This document shows positions 40,894 through 49,262 of a stretch of 64,000 nucleotides of DNA, in pieces. This stretch comes from Endozoicomonas sp. G2_2 (GTDB taxonomy: Bacteria > Pseudomonadota > Gammaproteobacteria > Nevskiales > Salinisphaeraceae). The notes under the pieces were generated by a model. It saw only the letters and a program-made list of their open reading frames with translations, made no database searches and was not told the origin of the DNA. The first letter of the stretch is position 1; each line of letters opens with the position of its first letter. The stretch covers positions 310,001 through 374,000 of the forward strand of contig NZ_JAGHQU010000002.1 of the NCBI RefSeq assembly GCF_017744135.1, written 5' to 3'. The translations under genes were made by a program, and so were the position numbers.

Positions 40894-43800
40894 TTATTGA
40901 ACGGGGGTCTGTCCGCGACGATAACGTACTTGCACCTGATCCGCACCCACGAGATGCCTTAGATCGGCAAGCAATTCGTCGCAGATGCGCACCCGCGTCT
41001 CGCCAAGCGTGAATACCGCCCGCGCCCGATCGTTGGCATAGCGCAGCACGACGTCGCAGCCGGCTTCGGTGCGATGCCGATCCACACAGCCGGCGAGCGC
41101 CTCGATATCGGGTACCGTCGGCGCCTGCAGCTTGAGCAGCACGCGGCTGGCGTAGCGCGCCCGCGCCTCGCCGATATCCATCACCGTGTTCGCATTCAGC
41201 CGGAAACCGTCGGTGAAATCGTCGTATTGCAGATTGCCTTCGACGATGACCAGCTTGTCCGCGGCCAGTAGATGTCCGTATTCGGCCGCCTTTTCCTCGA
41301 ACAGCGGGCATTCGATACGACCGCTGCCGTCGTCGAGCACCACGATGATGCGCTTGCCTTTCTTCATGCGCCGCACCTCGACCACCAGCCCGGCCACGAT
41401 CGCGCTGCGCTTGTTGCCGCGCCGGCCGCGCCCGCCCTCTTCCGGGCGCGGCATGGCCGCAATCTGATCAGCGATCTTGCCGTTGGTCATCAGCGCGAGT
41501 TCGTCTTCCCAGGCCTTGATCGGATGGCCGGTCAGATATAGACCCAGCGTGTCGCGCTCGGCCTTGAGGCGTTCGTCCTCCGGCCATTCCGGGCGTTCTT
41601 CGAGCGGCGGGCCCATGTTGTCGGCGGCGTCCTCCGCCAGGCCGAACATGTCGTTCTGGCCCGCACTCGCCGCACTGCGGTCCTGTTCGGCCGCGGCAAG
41701 CGCGCGGGTCAGGCCCTGCATGAGGCTGGCGCGATTCGGCCCGAGCGCATCCAGCGCGCCGGCGTTGATCAACGCCTCCAGCGCGCGGCGATTGGCCTTG
41801 GAGGTATCGATACGCCGGCAGAAATCGTAGAGGTTGGCGTAGGCCCCGTTGTCGCGGCGCTCGACGATCACCGAGTCGATCGCACCCTTGCCGAGGCCCT
41901 TGATCGCGCCCAGGCCGTAGCGGATGGTCTTGTCGTCGACGACCGAGAAATCGTATTCGGAGTTGTTCACGTCTGGCGGCGCCACCTCGATATCCATGCG
42001 GTGGCATTCGTCGATCATGATCACGACCTTGTCGGTGTGATCCATGTCCGCCGAAAGCACGGCCGACATGAAATCGGCCGGGTAATGCACCTTCAGCCAG
42101 GCGGTCTGGTAGGTAAGCAGTGCATAGGCCGCCGAATGCGACTTGTTGAAGCCGTAGCCGGCGAATTTCTCGACCAGGTCGAAGATGTAGGCGGCGGTGT
42201 TTTCTTCGATATTGTTCTCGACCGCACCCTTGATGAAGCCGTCACGCTGCTTGGCCATCTCCTCGGGCTTTTTCTTGCCCATCGCGCGGCGCAGCAGGTC
42301 GGCACTGCCCAGCGAATAGCCGGCCAGCACCTGCGCAATCTGCATCACCTGCTCCTGATACAGAATGACGCCGTAGGTCGGCTCCAGCACCTCTGCCAGG
42401 CTATTGTGCGGGTAAACCACCTTCGCGCGGCCGTGCTTGCGGTCGATGAAGTCCTCGACCATGCCCGACTCCAGCGGGCCCGGGCGATAAAGCGCGACGA
42501 GCGCGATGATGTCCTCGAAGGCGTCCGGCTTGAGCCGCTTGATCAGCCGCCGCATGCCCGAGGATTCCACCTGGAAAACCGCGGTGGTATCGCCGGCCTT
42601 GAGCAGATCGAAAGTGCCCTTGTCGGTCATGCCGATCGAGCGCACGTCGATCGGCGCCTTGTCCTGGCGCGCCAGGCGCTCGTTGGCCACGCGCACGGCA
42701 CGGTCGATGATGGTGAGCGTGCGCAGGCCGAGAAAGTCGAACTTGACCAGGCCGACCGCCTCGACATCGTCCTTGTCGAATTGCGTGACGCGGTTGTTGC
42801 CGCCCGCCTCGCAATAGAGCGGCGTGAACTCGATCAGGTCGTCCGGTGCGATGACCACGCCGCCGGCATGCTTGCCGGGGTTGCGGGACAGGCCTTCGAG
42901 CGCCAGCGCCAGATCGAGCAGATAACCGATCTCCTCGTCTTCCTTGGACTGGCGCAGCTCCTCGGACTCCTCCAGCGCACGCGTGAGCGTCATGTCCGGT
43001 GCGAACGGCACCTGCTTTGCAATGCGATCGACCAGGCCGTAGGGGTGGCCGAGCACACGCCCCACGTCGCGCACCACGGCGCGCGCGGCCATGGTGCCGT
43101 AGGTGATGATCTGACTGACCTTTTCCTTGCCGTAGGCTTCGGCCACGTATTCGATGACGCGGTCGCGCCCGTCCATGCAGAAGTCGACATCGAAGTCGGG
43201 CATGGATACACGTTCGGGGTTGAGAAAGCGCTCGAACAGCAGGTCGTATTCCAGCGGGTCGAGGTCGGTGATGCCCAACGCGTAGGCCACCAGCGAACCG
43301 GCGCCCGAACCACGGCCGGGCCCGACCGGCACGCCGTTCTCGCGCGCCCAGCGAATGAAGTCCGCCACGATCAGGAAGTAGCCGGGAAAACCCATGGTCT
43401 TGATCACGTCGAGTTCGTGATCTAGACGCTTGTCATAGACAGGCTGCTCCTTGGCGCGTCTGTCCGCGTCCGGGAACAGATCGGCCAGGCGCTCGGCAAG
43501 CCCGCGCTCGGATTCGGCGCGCAGGAAGGAGGCGGCGTCGTGCTCGGGCGGCACCGGGAAATTCGGCAGCACGTTCTCGCCGAGCGTGAGCTGCAGATTG
43601 CAGCGCTGTGCGATCTCCACCGTGTTCTCGACCGCCTCCGGCAGGTCCGAGAATAGCTCGACCATCTCCTGCGGCGTCTTCAGATACTGGGCTGGCGTGT
43701 AGTGCTTGGGCCGACGCGGATCGGCGAGCGTATAGCCGCCGTGAATAGCGACACGCGCCTCGTGGGCTTCGAAGTCGTCGGCGTGTGGGAAACGCACGTC

Positions 43801-44394
43801 GTTGGTCGCGACCAGCGGGATATCGTGCCGCAGCGCGAGCGCCACGGTCTCGGACAGCCAAGCGGCCTCGCCCTGTCGGTCACAGCGCGTGACTTCGAGA
43901 TAATAGCGATCGCCGAATACCTGCTGCCAGCGTGCGGCCTGCGCATCGGCCAGTTCGGGCTTGCCGGCCATGAGCGCGGCGCCGGTGTCGCCGACCATCC
44001 CGCCCGAGAGCGCGATCAGCCCCTCGGCCTTTTCCTCGACCCATTCACGCCGGCAGAGCACCTGCCCTCGGTTCTGGCCATGCAGATAGGCGCGTGTGAG
44101 CAATTCGCAGAGATGGCGATAACCGTCACGATGCTGGGCGATCAGGGTCAGCCGCGACGGTGTTTCCTGGGGCCCTTCGTCGATATGGAAATCCACGCCC
44201 ACGATCGGCTTGACGCCGGCACCGAGCGCGGCCTTGTAGAACTTGACCATGCCGAACAGATTGACGTTGTCCGTGATGGCCACGGCCGGCATGCCCGCAT
44301 CGCGCGTCTGGGACAGCAGCGGCTTGATCCGCACGATGCCGTCGGACAGCGAATACTCGGTATGCACACGAAGATGAACGAATTCAGCAGGCAT
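40894..44394 (-). CDS. dnaE: DNA polymerase III alpha subunit (replicative)
   Basis: This 1166-residue protein is the replicative C-family polymerase, close in length to E. coli DnaE (1160). The PHP domain begins FVHLRVHTEYSLSDGIVRI (about residues 5-23). The palm contains the catalytic Asp pair in MPDFDVDFCMDGRDRVIEYV (about 397-416). Further on are YQEQVMQIAQVLAGYSLGSADLLRRAMGKKKPEEM (about 672-706), the helix-hairpin-helix region and a C-terminal OB fold (AIVAGLVVEVRRMKKGKRIIVVLDDGSGRIE). ATG 44394 (MPAEFVHL) is preferred over upstream in-frame starts. It is distinct from the SOS dnaE2 at 5072. Confidence 0.97.
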   Translation of the reverse strand: MPAEFVHLRVHTEYSLSDGIVRIKPLLSQTRDAGMPAVAITDNVNLFGMVKFYKAALGAGVKPIVGVDFHIDEGPQETPSRLTLIAQHRDGYRHLCELLTRAYLHGQNRGQVLCRREWVEEKAEGLIALSGGMVGDTGAALMAGKPELADAQAARWQQVFGDRYYLEVTRCDRQGEAAWLSETVALALRHDIPLVATNDVRFPHADDFEAHEARVAIHGGYTLADPRRPKHYTPAQYLKTPQEMVELFSDLPEAVENTVEIAQRCNLQLTLGENVLPNFPVPPEHDAASFLRAESERGLAERLADLFPDADRRAKEQPVYDKRLDHELDVIKTMGFPGYFLIVADFIRWARENGVPVGPGRGSGAGSLVAYALGITDLDPLEYDLLFERFLNPERVSMPDFDVDFCMDGRDRVIEYVAEAYGKEKVSQIITYGTMAARAVVRDVGRVLGHPYGLVDRIAKQVPFAPDMTLTRALEESEELRQSKEDEEIGYLLDLALALEGLSRNPGKHAGGVVIAPDDLIEFTPLYCEAGGNNRVTQFDKDDVEAVGLVKFDFLGLRTLTIIDRAVRVANERLARQDKAPIDVRSIGMTDKGTFDLLKAGDTTAVFQVESSGMRRLIKRLKPDAFEDIIALVALYRPGPLESGMVEDFIDRKHGRAKVVYPHNSLAEVLEPTYGVILYQEQVMQIAQVLAGYSLGSADLLRRAMGKKKPEEMAKQRDGFIKGAVENNIEENTAAYIFDLVEKFAGYGFNKSHSAAYALLTYQTAWLKVHYPADFMSAVLSADMDHTDKVVIMIDECHRMDIEVAPPDVNNSEYDFSVVDDKTIRYGLGAIKGLGKGAIDSVIVERRDNGAYANLYDFCRRIDTSKANRRALEALINAGALDALGPNRASLMQGLTRALAAAEQDRSAASAGQNDMFGLAEDAADNMGPPLEERPEWPEDERLKAERDTLGLYLTGHPIKAWEDELALMTNGKIADQIAAMPRPEEGGRGRRGNKRSAIVAGLVVEVRRMKKGKRIIVVLDDGSGRIECPLFEEKAAEYGHLLAADKLVIVEGNLQYDDFTDGFRLNANTVMDIGEARARYASRVLLKLQAPTVPDIEALAGCVDRHRTEAGCDVVLRYANDRARAVFTLGETRVRICDELLADLRHLVGADQVQVRYRRGQTPVQ

Positions 44395-44578
44395 AGATTG
44401 TGGTCGGTCGGGGTCGCGAGTGGGTCGATCGAGTCGGACAACAACAGCCGCGTTCGCCGATTGCGCAGGCAGCGGCGGGCGGTTGTTAGCCGGCCCGGTC
44501 ATTCTAACGAGCATTGGCGCGGGCCGGGTTTACGCCGCGCGGCCTGTGCCCCGCGAAAGCCCGCCACGCCAGCGGCGG

Positions 44579-45211
44579 TCAGATCATGAGACCGTCGAAA
44601 TTCATCTGACGGGCGCCCGCGGCCCGCGCGACCGGCGCAAAACTGCGCCGATGAATGGGCGTGACGCCCTGCGCCTCGATCGCGGCGCGGTGCGTTGCCG
44701 TGCCGTAGCCCTTGTGTTGCGCAAAGCCGTAGCCGGGATAGACGTCGTCATAGGCGACCATCTGCCGATCACGCGCGACCTTGGCGATGATCGACGCCGC
44801 GCTGATGGCCGGCACATGGCCGTCGCCGCCGATCACGGTGCGTAGCGGGCGCGCGAGTGGCGGCGCCTGATTGCCGTCGACCCAGGCGGCCGCTGGCGTC
44901 AAATGCAGCGCGGCGACCGCCCGCTGCATCGCGAGCAGGCTGGCCTGGAGAATGTTGAGGCGGTCGATTTCTTCCGGCGACGCCTCGGCGATCGCATAAG
45001 CAAGCGCGCGTGCGCGGATCTTTTCATCCAGGCGCTCACGATCGACTGCGCTGAGCGCCTTGGAATCCGTCAGCCCGCGCGGCAACGGCCGCGGCGCCAG
45101 GATGACTGCAGCCGCCACGACCGGCCCGGCCAGCGGCCCGCGCCCGACCTCGTCGACACCGGCAACGAGCGGACAGGCAAAACGCGTGGTTCGGCGAGCG
45201 CGAGCGCTCAT
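44579..45211 (-). CDS. rnhB: Ribonuclease HII
   Basis: This 210-residue enzyme nicks RNA in RNA-DNA hybrids, including single ribonucleotides in DNA. The acidic active site is seen in [15 protein letters not shown] (about residues 17-31, DExGRG), and the later segments WVDGNQ and [15 protein letters not shown] (about 139-153) are conserved. It overlaps the lpxB stop by 4 bases (ATGA) and precedes dnaE, as in other gammaproteobacteria. Confidence 0.95.
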   Translation of the reverse strand: MSARARRTTRFACPLVAGVDEVGRGPLAGPVVAAAVILAPRPLPRGLTDSKALSAVDRERLDEKIRARALAYAIAEASPEEIDRLNILQASLLAMQRAVAALHLTPAAAWVDGNQAPPLARPLRTVIGGDGHVPAISAASIIAKVARDRQMVAYDDVYPGYGFAQHKGYGTATHRAAIEAQGVTPIHRRSFAPVARAAGARQMNFDGLMI

Positions 45212-46368
45212 CGTCGCGCCGCCACCAGGTCGGCGACGGCCCGCGCCGCGCGCCGGTCCGCATCGAGGGCAAGCTGTTCGTGGATCGAATCGAAGGCATC
45301 GGTCTGCTGCTGGCGTGCGGTCGAGGACTGCAACAGCCGGAACACCCAGGGGCCGATCATCTCCGCGCGCGCATCGGTCTGCAGAAACTCGGGTACCAGG
45401 GCCCGTCCCGCCAGCAGGTTGGGCATGCTCACATGCTCGATCTTGATCAGGTCGAGGCCGCGAGCAATGGCGTAATTCGTCTGCGAGAGCATATAGGCGA
45501 CCACCATCGGCGTCTTCGCCAGCAGTGCCTCGAGCGTGGCGGTGCCGGATGCGAGCAGCAGCACGTCGACCGCGCGCATCGCTTCGCGCGAACGTCCGTC
45601 GATCAGCGTGATATCCAGATCATTACCGGCGTCACGAAGCTGCGCTTCGAACAGGGCACGCATCCGCGGATTCGCCATGGGCGCAACGAAGCGCAGGCCC
45701 GGCCGGCGTCGCTGCAGCCAGCGCGCGGTCTCGATGAACAATGGGCCGAGGCGGCGAACCTCGGCGCCCCGACTGCCCGGCAGCAGTCCCACGAGCGCGT
45801 CGTTCGCGGGCAGCGCCAGCGCGGTTCTCGCGGCCGCGCTGTCGGGGTGTAGCGGCAATTCGTTCGCCAGCGGGTGGCCCACGAAGGTCACCGGAATATC
45901 GAAACGACGGAAGAACGCCTCTTCGAAAGGAAAGATCGCGAGCAGCAGATCGACCGCCTTGCGAATACTCCGGGTGCGCCCCTGCCGCCACGCCCATGCG
46001 GTCGGACAGACGTAGTGCACGGTGGTCACACCGCACCGCCGCAGGCGCATCTCCAAGGCCGTATTGAAGGCCGGCGCATCGATACCGATGAACGCCGCGA
46101 CATCGCGACCGCGCACATGGTTGAACAGCTGCCGGCGCAGCCTGAGCAGACGCGGAATCTCGCCCACCACCTCGCTGACGCCGAACAGCGACAACTGTTC
46201 GATATCCGCCAGCGACGTGCAGCCCTCGGCGCGCATGAGCGGGCCGGTAACGCCTTCGAAGCGCGCCGCCGGGTAGTGCTGGCGCAGCGCGCGCATCAGT
46301 CCGGCACCAAGCGCGTCGCCGGACTGCTCGCCGGCGACGATCACGAACAGGGGCGCGTCGGTGGCCAT
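45208..46368 (-). CDS. lpxB: Lipid-A-disaccharide synthase
   Basis: This 386-residue glycosyltransferase (family GT19) joins UDP-2,3-diacylglucosamine with lipid X to form the lipid A disaccharide. The N-terminus [23 protein letters not shown] (about residues 6-28), the segment [19 protein letters not shown] (about 93-111) and [26 protein letters not shown] (about 270-295) are typical. It is a peripheral inner-membrane enzyme, 17 bases downstream of lpxA. Confidence 0.95.
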   Translation of the reverse strand: MATDAPLFVIVAGEQSGDALGAGLMRALRQHYPAARFEGVTGPLMRAEGCTSLADIEQLSLFGVSEVVGEIPRLLRLRRQLFNHVRGRDVAAFIGIDAPAFNTALEMRLRRCGVTTVHYVCPTAWAWRQGRTRSIRKAVDLLLAIFPFEEAFFRRFDIPVTFVGHPLANELPLHPDSAAARTALALPANDALVGLLPGSRGAEVRRLGPLFIETARWLQRRRPGLRFVAPMANPRMRALFEAQLRDAGNDLDITLIDGRSREAMRAVDVLLLASGTATLEALLAKTPMVVAYMLSQTNYAIARGLDLIKIEHVSMPNLLAGRALVPEFLQTDARAEMIGPWVFRLLQSSTARQQQTDAFDSIHEQLALDADRRAARAVADLVAARR

Positions 46369-46385
46369 GCCGGCGCGTCCGTGCG

Positions 46386-47159
46386 CTAGCGAATGATGCC
46401 GCGTTCGGCCTGCTCCAGCGACTCCAGCATCAGCTGCACCGAGGCGCTCGACTGGGCCGGTTCCCGCAACGCATCGCGGGCCTGTTCCAGGCGCAGTTTG
46501 GATCGGTAGATGGTGCGGTAAGCGCGCTTGGCCGCGGCGACCTCTTCTTCGCTGTAGCCGCGACGACGCATGCCGACCGAATTGATGCCGTGCGGCACCG
46601 CGGGTGCCCCGGCCGAGCGCACGAATGCCGGTACGTCCTGCTGTACGCCGCTGCAGTACGCGAGGAACGCCATCGTCCCGACGCGCCGGAACTGATAGAC
46701 CAGCGCAAAACCGGCGAGGATGCAGTAATCCCCGATACGGACATGGCCGGCCAGGCTTGCGCCGTTGGCCATGGTGATGCCGTTACCGAGCACACAATCG
46801 TGCGCGACGTGGGTATAGGCCATCAGCAGATTGTCGTCGCCGATGATCGTTTCGCTCTGATCGATCGTGGTGCCGCGGTGCACGCTGCAGTATTCGCGGA
46901 AGGTGTTGCGGTCGCCGATCGTCAGCCGCGTCGGTTCGCCGGCGTATACGCGATGCTGCGGTTCCGCACCGAGCGAAACGAACTGGAAGACGTTGTTCTC
47001 GTGCCCGATCGTCGTGTGGCCTGAAATGACCACGTGCGGACCGATCCGCGAACCGGCGCCGATCTTTACGTGCGGCCCGATGACGCTGAACGGGCCGATA
47101 TCGACATCGTCTGCGATCTGCGCTTCGGGGTGGACCTGGGCGCTGGGATCAATTGGCAT
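46386..47159 (-). CDS. lpxA: Acyl-ACP-UDP-N-acetylglucosamine O-acyltransferase
   Basis: This 257-residue enzyme performs the first step of lipid A synthesis. The N-terminal two thirds form a left-handed beta-helix of hexapeptide repeats (about residues 4-185). The catalytic His lies in AYTHVAHDCVLGNGITMANGASLAGHV (about 114-140). A C-terminal helical region follows. The chain-length ruler residue cannot be assigned by eye. It overlaps the fabZ 3' end by 11 bases, so the two are translationally linked. Confidence 0.96.
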   Translation of the reverse strand: MPIDPSAQVHPEAQIADDVDIGPFSVIGPHVKIGAGSRIGPHVVISGHTTIGHENNVFQFVSLGAEPQHRVYAGEPTRLTIGDRNTFREYCSVHRGTTIDQSETIIGDDNLLMAYTHVAHDCVLGNGITMANGASLAGHVRIGDYCILAGFALVYQFRRVGTMAFLAYCSGVQQDVPAFVRSAGAPAVPHGINSVGMRRRGYSEEEVAAAKRAYRTIYRSKLRLEQARDALREPAQSSASVQLMLESLEQAERGIIR

Positions 47160-47619
47160 CTGCGGCCTCCGGCTGCTCGTCCGGCTTCGCGGGAATCGCC
47201 ATCAACTGGGCGCGACAGGCGAGTTCATCACCGACCCAGGCCTCGGCATCGAAGCGCCAGATCCGCTTCTTGGCCGAACCGATCACAATCTTCAGCAGCA
47301 GCTGATCGCCCGGCACGACCTGGCGCTTGAAGCGCGCCTTGTCGATGCCGGCGAAATACACGATGGTGCCATCCGCCGAGTTCACCGTGCGCATGCCCAG
47401 GATGAGCCCGGCCTGCGCGAGCGCTTCCAGAATCAACACACCCGGCATCACCGGATGGCCCGGAAAATGCCCGGGGAAGAACGGCTCGTTGATGGTGACG
47501 TTCTTGATTGCGGTGATCGACTGGCCGGGTTCGCATTCGAGCACGCGGTCCACCAGCAGGAAGGGGAACCGGTGCGGCACCATGCGCATGATGGCCCGGA
47601 TGTCGTCTTGCTCGCTCAT
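47149..47619 (-). CDS. fabZ: 3-hydroxyacyl-ACP dehydratase FabZ
   Basis: This 156-residue hotdog-fold enzyme dehydrates 3-hydroxyacyl-ACP in fatty acid synthesis. The catalytic segment FFPGHFPGHPVMPGVLILEALAQAG (about residues 47-71) contains the active His and Glu. MVPHRFPFLLVDRVLE is the usual N-terminal signature. A short acidic tail (PDEQPEAADAN) ends the protein. Its start codon directly follows the lpxD stop. Confidence 0.97.
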   Translation of the reverse strand: MSEQDDIRAIMRMVPHRFPFLLVDRVLECEPGQSITAIKNVTINEPFFPGHFPGHPVMPGVLILEALAQAGLILGMRTVNSADGTIVYFAGIDKARFKRQVVPGDQLLLKIVIGSAKKRIWRFDAEAWVGDELACRAQLMAIPAKPDEQPEAADAN

Positions 47620-48666
47620 TCACTGATCTCCACTGGAGGGGGCATCCCGCTCGACGCGCCGAAGCCGTTGCTCGATCCGGTCGAGCTGACGGAACAGCGC
47701 CAGACGCTTGCGCCATGTCCCTGCCGGCATGGCGCGAAAGGTTGACGAGTATACCCCGCTGTCTTCTATGTTCTTCGGAACCTGGCTGGCCGCCGTGATG
47801 ATCACGCCATCGGTGATGCTCACATGATCGCCGATACCGACACCGCCACCGATCATGCAGTTCGCGCCGATCGTGCAGGAACCGGCGATCCCGGTACAGC
47901 CTGCGATCACGGTATGCGCACCGATCGCGCAGTTGTGTCCGATATGCACCTGGTTGTCGATCTTCACGCCCGGCGCGATTCGGGTGTCTTCGAGCGCGCC
48001 GCGGTCGATGGTGGTGCCGGCACCGATCTCGACGTCGTCGCCGATCTCGACACCCCCCATCTGTGGAATCGCCTCCCAGCCGCCGCCGTTGTGCACGAGC
48101 CCGAAGCCACGCGCACCGATCACGGCGTTCGGCTCGACGCTCACACGCTCGCCGAGCCGCACATTGTCGCCAATGCTGCAGTTGCTCGCGATCGTGGATT
48201 GCGCGCCGATACGGCAACCGGCGCCCACCACCGTGTTCGCACCGATGACCACCCCGGCTTCGACAGTGCTGCCCGCGCCGATGACCGCATGGGGGCCGAT
48301 ATGCGCCTCGGCGTGCACATCGGCGGATGACTCGACCACGCTGGCCGGGTGAATGCCCGGCCGCGGGCGATCGCGCTCGAAAAGCGCTGCGATGCGCGCA
48401 AAGGCCAGCCGGGGTTGATCGGCCACAAGCACGGGCAGCGCGCTCGCATCGACGAGCGATTCGGGCACGATCACGGCCGCCGCCGCACTCTCGGCAAGCG
48501 CTTGGCTGTTGGCCGCACCTTCGGCAAACGCAATGCAGCCGGCACGGCCCGGCGTGAGCGCGCAGACACCCGATATCGGGGTGTCGCCCGTGCCACGCGG
48601 GCACTCGAGGTCGAAACGTTCGGCCAGCGCGGCCAGCGTGAGCGCGGCCTCGGGCTGCGACACCAT
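47620..48666 (-). CDS. lpxD: UDP-3-O-(3-hydroxyacyl)glucosamine N-acyltransferase
   Basis: This 348-residue enzyme adds the second acyl chain in lipid A synthesis. An N-terminal uridine-binding domain (about residues 1-105) is followed by a long left-handed beta-helix of hexapeptide repeats (about 108-300). The catalytic His lies within VHIGHNCAIGAHTVIAGCTGIAGS (about 240-263). A C-terminal helix, FRQLDRIEQRLRRVE, closes the protein. It lies 4 bases after skp. Confidence 0.96.
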   Translation of the reverse strand: MVSQPEAALTLAALAERFDLECPRGTGDTPISGVCALTPGRAGCIAFAEGAANSQALAESAAAAVIVPESLVDASALPVLVADQPRLAFARIAALFERDRPRPGIHPASVVESSADVHAEAHIGPHAVIGAGSTVEAGVVIGANTVVGAGCRIGAQSTIASNCSIGDNVRLGERVSVEPNAVIGARGFGLVHNGGGWEAIPQMGGVEIGDDVEIGAGTTIDRGALEDTRIAPGVKIDNQVHIGHNCAIGAHTVIAGCTGIAGSCTIGANCMIGGGVGIGDHVSITDGVIITAASQVPKNIEDSGVYSSTFRAMPAGTWRKRLALFRQLDRIEQRLRRVERDAPSSGDQ

Positions 48667-48670
48667 GCGG

Positions 48671-49225
48671 CTAGCCGCCCTTCAATTCGGCAAGAATCTC
48701 GTCGGTGACGTCCACGGCATCGCTGGTATAAAGCACGCCGTCGCCCAAAATCAGGTCATAGCCGTTATCGTCGGCGTACTGATCGATGACCTCGAGAATG
48801 TCGGCGCGCATCTGGTCGAATTCCTTCTGTTCGGCGTCGCTGACGTCGTCGTTGTATTTGCTGCGCTGCATCTGCAGTTCGCGCTGGCGGTCGCGAATGT
48901 CGCTCTGCAGGCTTTCGCGATCACCCTCGCTCATCACAGAGCCATCCTGGGACAAACGATCCATGTCCTGGCGCAGCGCATTGGACTGTGCCTCGAGCTC
49001 GTTCTTGCGCTTGGCAAACTGGCTGGCCATGCTCGTCTTGGCACGGGCGGCCTGCGGCGACTCACTCACCACACGGGCCACGTCCACCACGCCGATCCGC
49101 AACGCTTGTGGCGCGGCCTCGCCCTGGCCGGCCGTAGCGTCCGCGGCTTCCTGGGCCATTGCCGCCGGGCCGGCCAGGCCGAGCAGGACGACCACGAATG
49201 CGCGTTTGAGCGGTAGGTAAGTCAT
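48671..49225 (-). CDS. skp: OmpH/Skp family periplasmic chaperone
   Basis: This 184-residue protein has a signal peptide (KRAFVVVLLGLAGPAAMAQ, cleavage near residue 25). A helical coiled-coil body follows (about 60-150, with KTSMASQFAKRKNELEAQSNALRQDMDRL and DRQRELQMQRSKYNDD), the OmpH tentacle region. It escorts unfolded outer-membrane proteins to BamA, which is encoded just upstream. ATG 49225 is used, with a GAGGT ribosome site; a longer frame upstream overlaps bamA and is not likely. Confidence 0.93.
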   Translation of the reverse strand: MTYLPLKRAFVVVLLGLAGPAAMAQEAADATAGQGEAAPQALRIGVVDVARVVSESPQAARAKTSMASQFAKRKNELEAQSNALRQDMDRLSQDGSVMSEGDRESLQSDIRDRQRELQMQRSKYNDDVSDAEQKEFDQMRADILEVIDQYADDNGYDLILGDGVLYTSDAVDVTDEILAELKGG

Positions 49226-49262
49226 GCGACCTCGCTTGATCGTCTGTCGTACCGGCGACCGC

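Noticed and set aside
44395-44514. Upstream extension of dnaE by 40 codons
   Set aside because: The added peptide is Arg/Pro-rich and unlike DnaE; MPAEFVHLRVH at 44394 aligns with the normal start.
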